Of a stretch of DNA of 64,000 bases, positions 35,133-43,549 are shown piece after piece. The DNA is from Myxococcales bacterium (lineage in GTDB: Bacteria; Myxococcota_A; Polyangia; Polyangiales; Polyangiaceae): the NCBI GenBank assembly GCA_004193285.1, contig SECP01000027.1, forward strand, positions 1 to 64,000, in the 5' to 3' direction. The number at the start of each line of letters is the position of its first letter. Position 1 is the first letter of the stretch. Position numbers and translations under genes: made by a program. Below the pieces are notes generated by a model. It searched no databases, was not told the origin of the DNA, and saw only the letters and a list, made by a program, of their open reading frames with translations.

Positions 35133-36419
35133 GTGACGCAGAGCGACGTCGAGCGCGCGATCCATACGGTTTTTCGGATGGAGTCCGCGCGCCTGATCGC
35201 CGGCCTCACGCGGATGGTGCGGGACGTAGGCGTCGCGGAAGAGCTGGCGCAGGACGCGCTCGTTACCGCGCTCGAGCATTGGCCCGAGCAAGGCGTGCCG
35301 GACAACCCTGGGGCGTGGCTGATGGCCACCGCCAAGCGCCGCGCCATCGACGAGCTGAGGCGAAGCAAGCGACTCATCCGCAAGCACGAGGAGCTGGGCC
35401 AAGACCTGGAGGCGGACGCAGTCGCCGAGCGCGAGGGGCTGATGCGCAGCTTGGAATCGCGGCTGGACGACGCGGTCGGCGACGACCTCCTGCGGCTCCT
35501 CTTCATCTCGTGCCACCCGGTGCTGTCGATGGAGGCGCGCGTCGCCCTCACGCTGCGATTGCTCGGCGGGCTAACGACGGACGAGATCGCGAGGGCGTTC
35601 TTGGTGCCGGAGCCGACGGTCGCGCAGCGCATCGTCCGCGCCAAACGCACCCTGGCCGAAGCGAAGGTGCCCTTCGAGCTGCCGCCCGCGCCGGAGCTGG
35701 CGGACCGGCTGTCCTCCGTGCTCGGCGTGATCTACCTCATCTTTAACGAGGGTTACGCGGCCACGGCAGGGGACGACCTGATGCGGCCCGGTCTCTGCGA
35801 GGACGCGCTTCGGCTTGGCCGAATTTTGGCCCAGCTGGCGCCTCAGGAGCCAGAGGTGCACGGCCTCGTGGCGCTCATGGAGATTCAGGCCTCGCGCTCC
35901 AAAGCGCGGGTAGGCCCCGGTGGGGAAGCGATCTTGCTTCTGGAGCAGAACCGGGGCCGCTGGGACCAGCTGCTGATTCGGCGCGGCCTGGCCGCCCTCC
36001 AGCGAGCCGAGCAACTCGGCGGTGGGGAGGGCTCGTACACGCTGCAGGCGGCCATCGCCGCGTGTCATGCGCGCGCGCGGAGCGCGGAAGAAACGGACTG
36101 GCGGCGCATCGCGCAGCTGTACGCAAAGCTGGTAGAGCGCACACAGTCTCCCATCGTGGAGCTGAATCGCGCCGTCGCGGTGGCGATGGCGGAGGGGCCC
36201 GCCGCGGGGCTCGTGATCGTGGATGATCTCGCGAAAGAACCGCTACTTTCGAGCTACCACCTGCTCCCCAGCGTGCGGGGTGACCTGCTGCAAAAGGTGG
36301 GGCGCTCGGCCGAAGCGGCGCGAGAGTTCGAACGAGCCGCCTCTTTGACTCGAAACGTTCGGGAGCGCGATGTCTTGCTCGGCCGCGCTGCCGCGAGCCG
36401 TGCCGACGCTGAAAAGTAG
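35133..36419 (+). CDS. ECF42-type sigma factor (orphan)
   Basis: 428 aa. The sigma2 region (FRMESARLIAGLTRMVRDVGVAEELAQDALVTALEHWP ... DNPGAWLMATAKRRAIDELRR) and sigma4 region (MEARVALTLRLLGGLTTDEIARAFLVPEPTVAQRIVRAKRTL) are followed by the long C-terminal extension (DUF6596-like plus TPR-like helices) that defines ECF42. In studied ECF42 proteins the extension is needed for activity. Unlike the second copy at 43550, no DGPF gene adjoins it. Start GTG 35133. About 65% alike the second copy by eye. Confidence 0.93.
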   Translation: MTQSDVERAIHTVFRMESARLIAGLTRMVRDVGVAEELAQDALVTALEHWPEQGVPDNPGAWLMATAKRRAIDELRRSKRLIRKHEELGQDLEADAVAEREGLMRSLESRLDDAVGDDLLRLLFISCHPVLSMEARVALTLRLLGGLTTDEIARAFLVPEPTVAQRIVRAKRTLAEAKVPFELPPAPELADRLSSVLGVIYLIFNEGYAATAGDDLMRPGLCEDALRLGRILAQLAPQEPEVHGLVALMEIQASRSKARVGPGGEAILLLEQNRGRWDQLLIRRGLAALQRAEQLGGGEGSYTLQAAIAACHARARSAEETDWRRIAQLYAKLVERTQSPIVELNRAVAVAMAEGPAAGLVIVDDLAKEPLLSSYHLLPSVRGDLLQKVGRSAEAAREFERAASLTRNVRERDVLLGRAAASRADAEK

Positions 36420-36451
36420 GTGCGGCCGGCCGTCGGTAATCATGCCATCGT

Positions 36452-36471
36452 GCCAGTCGGAACCGACTGGC
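36452..36471. promoter_or_regulatory. Perfect 20-bp palindrome, candidate operator
   Basis: GCCAGTCGG (36452-36460), two A bases, CCGACTGGC (36463-36471). A two-base centre cannot form a stable hairpin loop, which favours a dimeric protein site. It lies 32 bases past the ECF42 stop and 73 before the lipoprotein start at 36544. Confidence 0.5.
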
Positions 36472-36543
36472 CGGTTCGCGCGCGCACGAAAAGGCTGGTT
36501 CCCGGGGGCTCGACGGTTAGAATCCGCGAGCCGTTTCGGCAGC

Positions 36544-37434
36544 ATGGTAACAAGGCTTTATCTTCCCCTGGGCTTAGCGGCGTTGGCATTCAGTCTAGGC
36601 GGAGGCGTGCTCTCCGGCTGCTCCGTGCTGATCGATGTCGACACCAAGCAGTGCACGACCGACGCCGACTGCGAGGCACTCGGCCCCGCCTTCGTCGGCG
36701 CGACGTGTGAGGCAGACTTGTGCGTCCTACCGGCCGCGGGCGCCGGCGGCAGCGACGCCGGTGGCGCGCCGGGCATGGAAGACGACGAGCTGGTCTGCGA
36801 AACGCCAGAGAAGAGCACCGAGGAGCGGGTCAAGTACACCTTCGCCCCAATCTACGTCGTCGGTAGCGAGCCGGATGATCCGGAGCCATTCGAGATCCAG
36901 GCGTGCCTCCCCGGTGACCTGGACTGCACCAGCCCCGTTTACGGTCCGGTGATGGTGAACGCGGGTGAGCCGAAGGACTTCCTCGTTCCCCCCGGCTTCC
37001 AGGGCTACTTCTTCATCACCAACAAAGACTCGCTCGACGCGCTCGTCTTCATGGGGCGCCCCATCCTCCAGGACACGGTGGGCTGGAACGTGACCATGCC
37101 GACGCCCACGCTGGTCAAGCAGCTGAGCGTCGCGACGAGCGAGAACGTAGACACGAGCCTGGGCCTCATCATCGCGGTGGCGCGGGACTGCGACGCGGTC
37201 CCGCTGGAAGGCGTGAAGTTCACGAACAGCAAGGAGGGCTTGCAGTTCTACTTCGTGAACAATTTCCCCGACACGTCGCTCATGGAAACCGCCGCTCAAG
37301 GCGCAGTCGGCTTCGCCAACGTGCCGATCAGCACGACGACGCTCCGCGCCCAGCTGCCCTCCGGCCAGGAGCTGAAGGAAGTGATCATTCGGGTCAAGCC
37401 GAACACCGCCTCTTTGGTGGAGTTGTTCCCGTGA
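36544..37434 (+). CDS. Lipoprotein of unknown function, first gene of STPK operon
   Basis: 296 aa from ATG 36544. Signal peptide with lipobox VLSGC, then a Cys-rich stretch (CTTDADCEALGPAFVGATC and DLCVLP) of the kind seen in other myxobacterial lipoproteins, and a beta-rich body of about 200 residues. PPGFQGYFFITNKDS and repeated short strands suggest a sandwich domain. The gene after it codes for a Ser/Thr kinase and starts inside its stop (GTGA), so they are made together. No family recognised. Confidence 0.87.
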   Translation: MVTRLYLPLGLAALAFSLGGGVLSGCSVLIDVDTKQCTTDADCEALGPAFVGATCEADLCVLPAAGAGGSDAGGAPGMEDDELVCETPEKSTEERVKYTFAPIYVVGSEPDDPEPFEIQACLPGDLDCTSPVYGPVMVNAGEPKDFLVPPGFQGYFFITNKDSLDALVFMGRPILQDTVGWNVTMPTPTLVKQLSVATSENVDTSLGLIIAVARDCDAVPLEGVKFTNSKEGLQFYFVNNFPDTSLMETAAQGAVGFANVPISTTTLRAQLPSGQELKEVIIRVKPNTASLVELFP

Positions 37435-39104
37435 ACGCAGGCCTGTCGCCGCAAAAGCCGAGCACCCTGCTCGGCCGCTACCGACTGCTCATGGAGCTCG
37501 GTCACGGCGGCATGGCTCACGTTTACCTGGCGCTCGTCAGCGGCCTCGCTGGCTTCAGCAAGCTCGTGGTGCTGAAGGTGATGCGCGACGAGCTGCGGGA
37601 GCACCCGGCGTCGCTCAACATGTTTCTGGGTGAAGCGCGCCTCGCGGCTCGCATGAATCACCCGAACGTGGTCCAGACCACGGAGGTGGGTGAAGACGGC
37701 GGCCGCTACTTCATCTGCATGGAGTACCTGGAGGGGCAAACGCTGAGCCGACTCCTCAAAAAGACGATCGATGGGTCGCTGCCGCTCGCCGCGCGCCTCG
37801 AGATCATGTGCCAGATGCTGGAGGGCCTGTCTTACCTGCACGCCTTCAGTGATTTGGACGGCACGCCGCTGGGCCTCGTGCACCGCGACATCAGCCCCAA
37901 CAATATCTTCGTCACGTTCGACGGCGGCGTGAAGGTGCTGGACTTCGGGGTCGCCAAGGCGGCCGGCATCAGCCACGTTACGGAGGCCGGCACGTTCAAA
38001 GGCAAGCTCGGCTACGCGGCGCCGGAGCAGATCGTCGGGCGCAGCGATCAACGGTCGGACGTGTTCGCCGCCGGGGTGCTGCTGTGGGAGATCCTCACCT
38101 ACCGTCGCCTCACTCAAGACCGCACCCAGACCGAGATCGTGCAAGGGCGCATCGCGGGGGCAGAGTCCGAGCTCATGCTGCAGAAGGGCGCAGACGTGCC
38201 CCCGGAGCTGATGGAAATCTGCGGAAAGGCGGCGTCGAAGTCGCCCGATGACCGCTATCCGACCGCGGGCGCGATGCGCGACGCCATCAAGCAGTACGTC
38301 GCCGGGCACTCGCTCGACTACCCGAGCCAGAAGCTGCGCGACCTGCTGCAGACTCTCTATCAAAAAGAGCGCGCGGAGATGCGCCGCCAGATCGACCTGC
38401 GCATGAAGCAGGCAACGCTGGAAGACGAGAACCCCTCCGACTTCACGCGCGGGCCCTACGTGCCGGCCGCGAGCACGATGTTCGGTGGCACCAGTAGCGG
38501 CACCAATCCCGGCGGCAGCACGCCCCCCCCCGTCTCGCGCGGCAAAATGTTCGTCGCGGCCGGCGCGCTCGCGCTTTTGGCGGGCGTCGCAGGGGCGTTC
38601 GCCACGCGGCTGCGCCCGGTCGCGGAAGCCGCTACCGGTTCGGCCGCGGTGGCGTCCACGCCTGCGCCCACGGAGTTGAGCAAGCCCACCGTCACGACCC
38701 CGCAGCCACTGGTGCAGCTGCGCATCTCGGCGGAGCCGCTTGGCGCGGAGCTCTTGCTGGACGGCGCCAAGCTGGAGGGCAATCCGTTTCACGGCCAGCT
38801 CACCAAAGACAGCGCGCTCCATCGCCTGGAGGTGCGCGCGCCGGGTCGCAAGAGCGACGTGCGGATGATCCACCTCGATCACGATTTGCAGCTGCACGTC
38901 GAGCTGCCCTACGGCGCGGCTGGTGCCGCCGCCCCCGCCGGCGCCACTCCGGCTTCGCCGCCGCCGGTAGCGGCCGCCGCCGCCCCCGCCGCGGCCAAGC
39001 CCGCCGCCGCCAAGCCGACGAGCACCTCGGAAGATTTCGTGCACAAGCCGCGCGACGGCAAGACCGCGCGCCCCATCGACAACTCGGACCCCTACGCCAA
39101 CTGA
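37431..39104 (+). CDS. Membrane Ser/Thr protein kinase with PEGA domain
   Basis: 557 aa. Eukaryotic-type kinase domain 15-290: Gly loop at 24-29, Lys49, catalytic HRD at 151-153 with Asn158, DFG at 171-173 and GYAAPE. A linker leads to one transmembrane helix (about 378-395), then a periplasmic PEGA domain (about 420-490: LRISAEPLGAELLLDGAKLEGNPF) and an Ala/Pro-rich tail. All catalytic residues are present. It may phosphorylate targets in response to envelope signals sensed by PEGA. Coupled to the lipoprotein before it and the PEGA-TPR gene after it (TGATG). Confidence 0.94.
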   Translation: MNAGLSPQKPSTLLGRYRLLMELGHGGMAHVYLALVSGLAGFSKLVVLKVMRDELREHPASLNMFLGEARLAARMNHPNVVQTTEVGEDGGRYFICMEYLEGQTLSRLLKKTIDGSLPLAARLEIMCQMLEGLSYLHAFSDLDGTPLGLVHRDISPNNIFVTFDGGVKVLDFGVAKAAGISHVTEAGTFKGKLGYAAPEQIVGRSDQRSDVFAAGVLLWEILTYRRLTQDRTQTEIVQGRIAGAESELMLQKGADVPPELMEICGKAASKSPDDRYPTAGAMRDAIKQYVAGHSLDYPSQKLRDLLQTLYQKERAEMRRQIDLRMKQATLEDENPSDFTRGPYVPAASTMFGGTSSGTNPGGSTPPPVSRGKMFVAAGALALLAGVAGAFATRLRPVAEAATGSAAVASTPAPTELSKPTVTTPQPLVQLRISAEPLGAELLLDGAKLEGNPFHGQLTKDSALHRLEVRAPGRKSDVRMIHLDHDLQLHVELPYGAAGAAAPAGATPASPPPVAAAAAPAAAKPAAAKPTSTSEDFVHKPRDGKTARPIDNSDPYAN

Positions 39105-40081
39105 TGATTCGCCTCCACTCGCCAATCTCACGCGTCGCTACCCTGCTCTGCCTCGCGGGCGCTGGCCTCGTCAGCGCGCCGGCCTGGGCCCAGAGCGCAG
39201 ACACGGCCAGCGCGGACGCCGAGGTCGAGCAGGCCCGCAAGCACTTCAGCCAGGGGCTGAAGCTGTACAAAGAGGGGGACTTCGACGCCGCGCTCGTCCA
39301 ATTCGAGCGCGCCTACGCGATCAAGAGCAACTTCAAGGTCCTCTACAACATCGCGCAGTGCTACTTCGAGCTGCACCAGTACGTGGAGGCGCGAGACGCG
39401 CTTTCCCGCTACGTCAAAGAGGGCGCCAGCAACATCGAGGCCGAGCGCAAAGCGCAGGTGGACACGGACCTGAGCGAGCTGCAGAAGCGAATCGCGCACC
39501 TGAAGCTCAGCGTCAACGTCAACGGCGCGACCGTTTACGTGGACGGCAAGAAGGCGGGCGTGACCCCGCTCACGAGCGCTATCGACGTGAACGAGGGTCA
39601 GCGCACCATCTCGGTCGAGGCGCAAGATCACGGGAGCAAGCAGCGCGTCGTACGGCTCGCCGGCGGCGAGGAGCAAGCGGTGACGCTGAACTTCGAAGAG
39701 CTCAGGCCGAGCGCGGCGGCGGGCAGCGGCTCGAGCCCAGGCGGCGCGGCCCGTGCGCCCAGAGGCCTCGGCGCCGGCTTCTGGGTAACCGGCATCGGCG
39801 CGCTCGCGCTCGGCGCCGGCGCGGGCGTTACGGGCTACCTCGCGCTCCAGGCCCAGAGCGATCGCGAGGACAACCTCAAGCGCCCCGGCGTGACCGCAGC
39901 GGAGCTAGACGACGACGCCAGCAAGGCCAAGACGTTCGCGCTCACCACCGACATCCTCGCTGGCGGCGCGATCGTATTCGCAGGCATCGCCACCGTGCTC
40001 CTCGTCACGAACGACTCCGGTAAAGAGCAGGTAGGTCTCGGCGTTGGCCCCGGCAACGTGAGCCTGCGCGGCACCTTTTAG
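39104..40081 (+). CDS. Periplasmic TPR-PEGA protein
   Basis: 325 aa. Signal peptide ending in AWAQS, TPR repeats at about 40-135 (ARKHFSQGLKLYKEGDFDAALVQFERAYAI), a PEGA domain at about 140-205 (LSVNVNGATVYVDGKKAGVTPLTSAIDV) and two C-terminal hydrophobic segments (about 225-247 and 285-303). Such TPR-PEGA proteins often lie next to PEGA kinases in myxobacteria and probably act in the same envelope complex. Last gene of the operon; its end faces the transporter gene at 40108. Confidence 0.92.
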   Translation: MIRLHSPISRVATLLCLAGAGLVSAPAWAQSADTASADAEVEQARKHFSQGLKLYKEGDFDAALVQFERAYAIKSNFKVLYNIAQCYFELHQYVEARDALSRYVKEGASNIEAERKAQVDTDLSELQKRIAHLKLSVNVNGATVYVDGKKAGVTPLTSAIDVNEGQRTISVEAQDHGSKQRVVRLAGGEEQAVTLNFEELRPSAAAGSGSSPGGAARAPRGLGAGFWVTGIGALALGAGAGVTGYLALQAQSDREDNLKRPGVTAAELDDDASKAKTFALTTDILAGGAIVFAGIATVLLVTNDSGKEQVGLGVGPGNVSLRGTF

Positions 40082-40107
40082 GGAGAGCGCGGCTCGCGCG
40101 AACCGCG

Positions 40108-42219
40108 TCAATCCGGGTCGCCCGCGAGAGCTTGGGGGGTGAAGTCCGCGCGGATGGAGCGCTTGAGCTCGTCGAGCAGCTGCGTCTCCGTGCGCGATAT
40201 GTCCCCGCGCGGCTCCGGGCGCTCCGCCAGAGCTTCCACCAGCGGTGAGCGCACCGCTTCCGGCAAGAGGCTCTCGAGGTATTCGAGCGCGGTGCCGCGC
40301 AGCTTGCGGTCGTCCGTGCGGAGCCCTTGCCGGACCAGCTCCATCGAGCCGCGGGTGAGGGACAAGGAGAGCAGCGCGAACACGTGATCGCTGGCGTCTT
40401 GTGAGAGGGGGCCGCGCTCCAGCTCGGAGAGCGCCAGCGCGAAGACCTCTTTGCTGTCGGGCAGGAGGGCGCGGTCTTCTTGCGTCACTTCTGCCAAGGC
40501 CAGCGCGGCCCGGTAACGCACCTCCAGCGCCTCCGCCCCGAGCGCGCGGGTGAGCGCGGAGACGACGCGCGGACCTCGGAGGGCGCGCAGCACGTGCGGT
40601 ACGCGACGGCGCACCGCCAGCGGCGGGGAGCTACTGAGCATGACGTCCGCGAGCTGACCGACCACGTCCGGGCCCATCGAGCGCAGGGCGGAGAGCGCGG
40701 CTTTAGCGAGCTGGTCGGAGGCCAGGTGGGGGATCACGAAGGCGGCCAGACGCGGGTCCAGCGATGGCCGGCTGAGCACACTGCGGATCGCGGTTAGGTC
40801 GTGGCCGAGCAGCATTCGCACGTCGGCGACCAGCTTTTCTTGCTCGGCCGCGGTAGGGGGGGCCGCCTGTGCGCGAGCGGCTCGGTCCGCACGAGCGCGC
40901 TCGATCTCCGCGCGCAGCTTGTCACGATCGATGCCGAGGGTGGTGGCCGAGAGCGTGAGGCGCGCGGCCGGATCCTCGACCTCGACCGCTTCCACGCTGA
41001 CGGTGCCCGCGCGCAAGCTCGCCTCGAGCTCCGCAACGTAGCCCTGCCGAGCGCGTAGCGAAAGTAAGAGCGCGAGCGCGAACGCGAACGTGGAGAGGAG
41101 CAGCGGCACCCGCTCGATCAAAAGCGGAGTGCCCAGTGAGACGAGCAAGATGGCGAGGCTCGCGGCCGCGTCCCCCCCCTTGTCGAACACGACGTCGATG
41201 AGGGACTTGGTGGCGCGCTTGGTCGCGGACGGCAACGGCGTGAAGAGCGGCTCGAAAGCGCTCCGAAACAGCGACGGCCCGAGCGCCAGGTCCGCCCCGC
41301 GCAGGGCGCCCATGGACCCGAAGGACGGCGAAAGCGACGCAAACGCGCCCAGTCCCACGCCGAGGGCCGGAGAAACCGCCAAAGTGCCGCCCAAACCCAA
41401 GGTGTCGAACAGGGGTCTGGAGACGAAGGCCTGGAGCAGAAAGCTGAGCAGCGACCCGCCCGTGTAAAACACCGCGAAGAAGCGCACCAAGGACTCGGCG
41501 CTCCCGAAGCGTGCCTGCGCCGCTTGCTTGAGCGCGAAGTCTGCAAAAGCGGAGGCAGCCGCGGTGCTGCTGACGAGCAGCGCGAGGGTCCACAAGTAGC
41601 CGCTGAACTTGACCGGCTCCTGGACGCGGCTGGCGGGACCGCTCGAGGTGCTCTCGGTCGCAGCGAGGCGCTGCGAGCACGCTGCCGAGAGCAAGCAGAT
41701 GCCACCAACGAGCAGCAGGGTGCTGCGAGCGTCGAACCAGTGGGCGCCGCGCTCCATGGCCACGCCTCCCAGGAGGCCTCCCAGCGTCGCGCTCGCGGTG
41801 ATGCGACCCACCGCGCGCTTCATGGCGTGGGGATCGAGCCGCTCGTTCACCAACGACCAAAAGGCGCTGATCATGAGCGCACCGCCGATTGACACGTGCA
41901 GGTAGACGGTGAGCGCGATCGCGTGGGCCGCGACCGGCAGCAAGAGGTACTCGGTGAGCGACAGCCCGGCGCTGACCACGAACAACAAGGGAGTCAGCCG
42001 GTCCGGGCCGTGCCGCGTCATCAGCCGCGAAACCAACAGCACGATGGGGATGGCGAACAGCGCCGAGCCCAGCATCACCTTGGGCAGGTCCTGGACCTTG
42101 AAGATGGAGAGGAATAGCCCCTCGCGCAGCGACTTGCCCGCCACCTGGTGGGCGATGGCCAGGGCCGCCGTGAGCATCGCGAGCCGGACGGCGTGCCCTT
42201 CGGCGCGTGAGCTATCCAC
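40108..42219 (-). CDS. MFS/ATP:ADP-antiporter-like transporter with HEAT-type tail
   Basis: 703 aa from GTG 42219. About twelve hydrophobic segments fill residues 10-400 and resemble the NTT/MFS-related nucleotide transporter group. The rest, to 700, is helical repeats (LAAFVIPHLASDQLAKAALSALRSMGPDVVGQLADVML ... PHVLRALRGPRVVSALTRAL) like HEAT. NTT proteins with HEAT tails are known in some bacteria; free-living species probably do not use them for ATP theft. Substrate unknown. Divergent from the SRPBCC gene at 42589. Confidence 0.87.
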   Translation of the reverse strand: MDSSRAEGHAVRLAMLTAALAIAHQVAGKSLREGLFLSIFKVQDLPKVMLGSALFAIPIVLLVSRLMTRHGPDRLTPLLFVVSAGLSLTEYLLLPVAAHAIALTVYLHVSIGGALMISAFWSLVNERLDPHAMKRAVGRITASATLGGLLGGVAMERGAHWFDARSTLLLVGGICLLSAACSQRLAATESTSSGPASRVQEPVKFSGYLWTLALLVSSTAAASAFADFALKQAAQARFGSAESLVRFFAVFYTGGSLLSFLLQAFVSRPLFDTLGLGGTLAVSPALGVGLGAFASLSPSFGSMGALRGADLALGPSLFRSAFEPLFTPLPSATKRATKSLIDVVFDKGGDAAASLAILLVSLGTPLLIERVPLLLSTFAFALALLLSLRARQGYVAELEASLRAGTVSVEAVEVEDPAARLTLSATTLGIDRDKLRAEIERARADRAARAQAAPPTAAEQEKLVADVRMLLGHDLTAIRSVLSRPSLDPRLAAFVIPHLASDQLAKAALSALRSMGPDVVGQLADVMLSSSPPLAVRRRVPHVLRALRGPRVVSALTRALGAEALEVRYRAALALAEVTQEDRALLPDSKEVFALALSELERGPLSQDASDHVFALLSLSLTRGSMELVRQGLRTDDRKLRGTALEYLESLLPEAVRSPLVEALAERPEPRGDISRTETQLLDELKRSIRADFTPQALAGDPD

Positions 42220-42389
42220 CCGACTTGTTTAGCCTAGTCTGACGCTTTGCCGCAATTCTGGCTGATTTGGCGCCGAAATGCCTGGAGCCAGATCTGAAGC
42301 GCCCGGCTCCAGCGGAGCGCGCTGGCCAGAGACCCGCTCGACTCGGCCGCCCGCGAGCGGGGAACGGCGACAGGCGGAGCGCGAGTGAT

Positions 42390-42405
42390 CTGGTAACGAT
42401 ACCAG
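42390..42405. promoter_or_regulatory. 6-4-6 dyad, candidate operator
   Basis: CTGGTA (42390-42395), four bases, TACCAG (42400-42405), perfect. Upstream of both divergent genes; binding protein unknown. Confidence 0.4.
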
Positions 42406-42437
42406 GTGACCCCGCCTTACCGACGACGGATGAATAG

Positions 42438-42457
42438 TAAGTAAATTCAGATACTTA
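42438..42457. promoter_or_regulatory. 6-8-6 dyad, candidate operator
   Basis: TAAGTA (42438-42443), eight AT-rich bases, TACTTA (42452-42457), perfect. It is an AT-rich island in GC-rich DNA and stands 29 bases before the ECF42-like -35 box. Confidence 0.45.
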
Positions 42458-42486
42458 TGTGGACAGGACAGAAAGATCGGCAGCGG

Positions 42487-42516
42487 TGTCGATCGGCGAG
42501 GGTCCCGTTTGACGTG
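42487..42516 (+). promoter_or_regulatory. ECF42-type promoter of the SRPBCC-DGPF-ECF42 operon
   Basis: TGTCGATCG (42487-42495), 14 bases, TGACGTG (42510-42516). The same two blocks with the same 14-base gap occur before the second DGPF gene at 44835-44864. TGTCGA matches the -35 motif I recall for ECF42 sigma factors. Confidence 0.7.
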
Positions 42517-42588
42517 TCTGCAGAGTCCACCTCCGCTTGCGGACGCGCCCGTCCGCCGGAGCTCATAGGAAGATCCAGGAAGGTAGTC

Positions 42589-43146
42589 ATGCTCAAGAAG
42601 ATTTTGCTCGGCGTCGCAGCGCTGCTCGTGGCGCTGGTGATCGTGATCGCGCTGCAGCCCTCGACTTTTCATGTCGAGCGCTCCACGGTCATCGCGGCTC
42701 CGCCCGAGGCCGCTCACGCGCAGGTGAACGACTTTCACGCGTGGCAGGGCTGGTCACCTTGGGAGAAGCTGGACCCGGACATGAAGCGCACCTTCGAAGG
42801 CGCGCCGAGCGGGGTGGGCGCCAGGTACGCCTGGGTCGGTCGCAAGGAGGTCGGCGAGGGTCGAATGACCATCGAGAAGAGCGAGCCCCAAAAGGTCGTA
42901 ATCAAGCTCGAGTTCTTGAAGCCATTCGAAGCAACGAACACCGCGACCTTCACGTTCGAGAGCATCCCGAGCGGCACGAAGACCACCTGGGCCATGGACG
43001 GCAAGAACGACTTCATGGGCAAGGCGTTCCACCTCGTCATGGATATGGACAAGCTGGTCGGCGGAGACTTCGAGCGCGGTCTCGCCAACCTGAAGGCCAA
43101 GGCCGAGGCCTCCTCCAAGCCGCCGGTAGCGTCCGCTGCCCCCTGA
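42589..43146 (+). CDS. SRPBCC family protein with N-terminal membrane anchor
   Basis: 185 aa from ATG 42589, with AGGAAGG upstream. One hydrophobic helix (5-23) and then a START/Bet v1-like domain: FHVERSTVIAAPPEAAHAQVNDFHAWQGWSPWEKLDPDMKRTFEGAPSG is the classical polyketide-cyclase/SRPBCC pattern. It may bind a hydrophobic molecule at the membrane. First gene of the ECF42 operon, 16 bases before the DGPF gene. Confidence 0.92.
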   Translation: MLKKILLGVAALLVALVIVIALQPSTFHVERSTVIAAPPEAAHAQVNDFHAWQGWSPWEKLDPDMKRTFEGAPSGVGARYAWVGRKEVGEGRMTIEKSEPQKVVIKLEFLKPFEATNTATFTFESIPSGTKTTWAMDGKNDFMGKAFHLVMDMDKLVGGDFERGLANLKAKAEASSKPPVASAAP

Positions 43147-43162
43147 CCCAAGGAGTCGAACG

Positions 43163-43516
43163 ATGAAGTTCTTGATGACCTATCAAGGCGCTACGACCGC
43201 CCCGCCCTCGCCGGAGACGCTCGCGGCGCTGGGTAAGTACACGCAGGAAATGCTGGCGAAAGGCGTCGTGCTGATGACCGGCGGCCTGGTGCGGCCCGAC
43301 CACGGCACGAAGCTGAAGCAGGTCGGCGGCGACTTTTCGGTGACGGACGGCCCCTTCCCCGAGACCAAAGAGTTGATTGATGGCTTCGCCCTCGTGCGCT
43401 GCGACTCTCGCGAGGCGGCGATCGCGATCGCCAAGGAGTTCATGAGCGTCGCCGGGGACGGCGAGGGGGAGATCTTGCAGGTCTTCGACGCCGCGGACCT
43501 CCCGCCCCGCGGCTGA
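43163..43516 (+). CDS. DGPF-motif (YCII-related) protein
   Basis: 117 aa. Dimeric alpha/beta-barrel fold with the signature VTDGPFPETKELIDGFAL that names the DGPF family, which is the standard genomic partner of ECF42 sigma factors. Its role is not established; YciI relatives include small hydrolases, and DGPF proteins are assumed to be targets rather than regulators. AAGGAG ribosome-binding site; lies 33 bases before the sigma gene. Confidence 0.94.
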   Translation: MKFLMTYQGATTAPPSPETLAALGKYTQEMLAKGVVLMTGGLVRPDHGTKLKQVGGDFSVTDGPFPETKELIDGFALVRCDSREAAIAIAKEFMSVAGDGEGEILQVFDAADLPPRG

Positions 43517-43549
43517 CGACGCCGCGAAGACGTGCTGTGATGCGCCGGC

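Larger units (their letters stand above)
42238..42588. other. 351-bp divergent regulatory region
   Basis: No gene. It separates the transporter gene from the SRPBCC-DGPF-ECF42 operon and holds two dyads (42390-42405 and 42438-42457), an ECF42-like promoter (42487-42516) and an AGGAAGG ribosome-binding site just before 42589. Confidence 0.7.
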
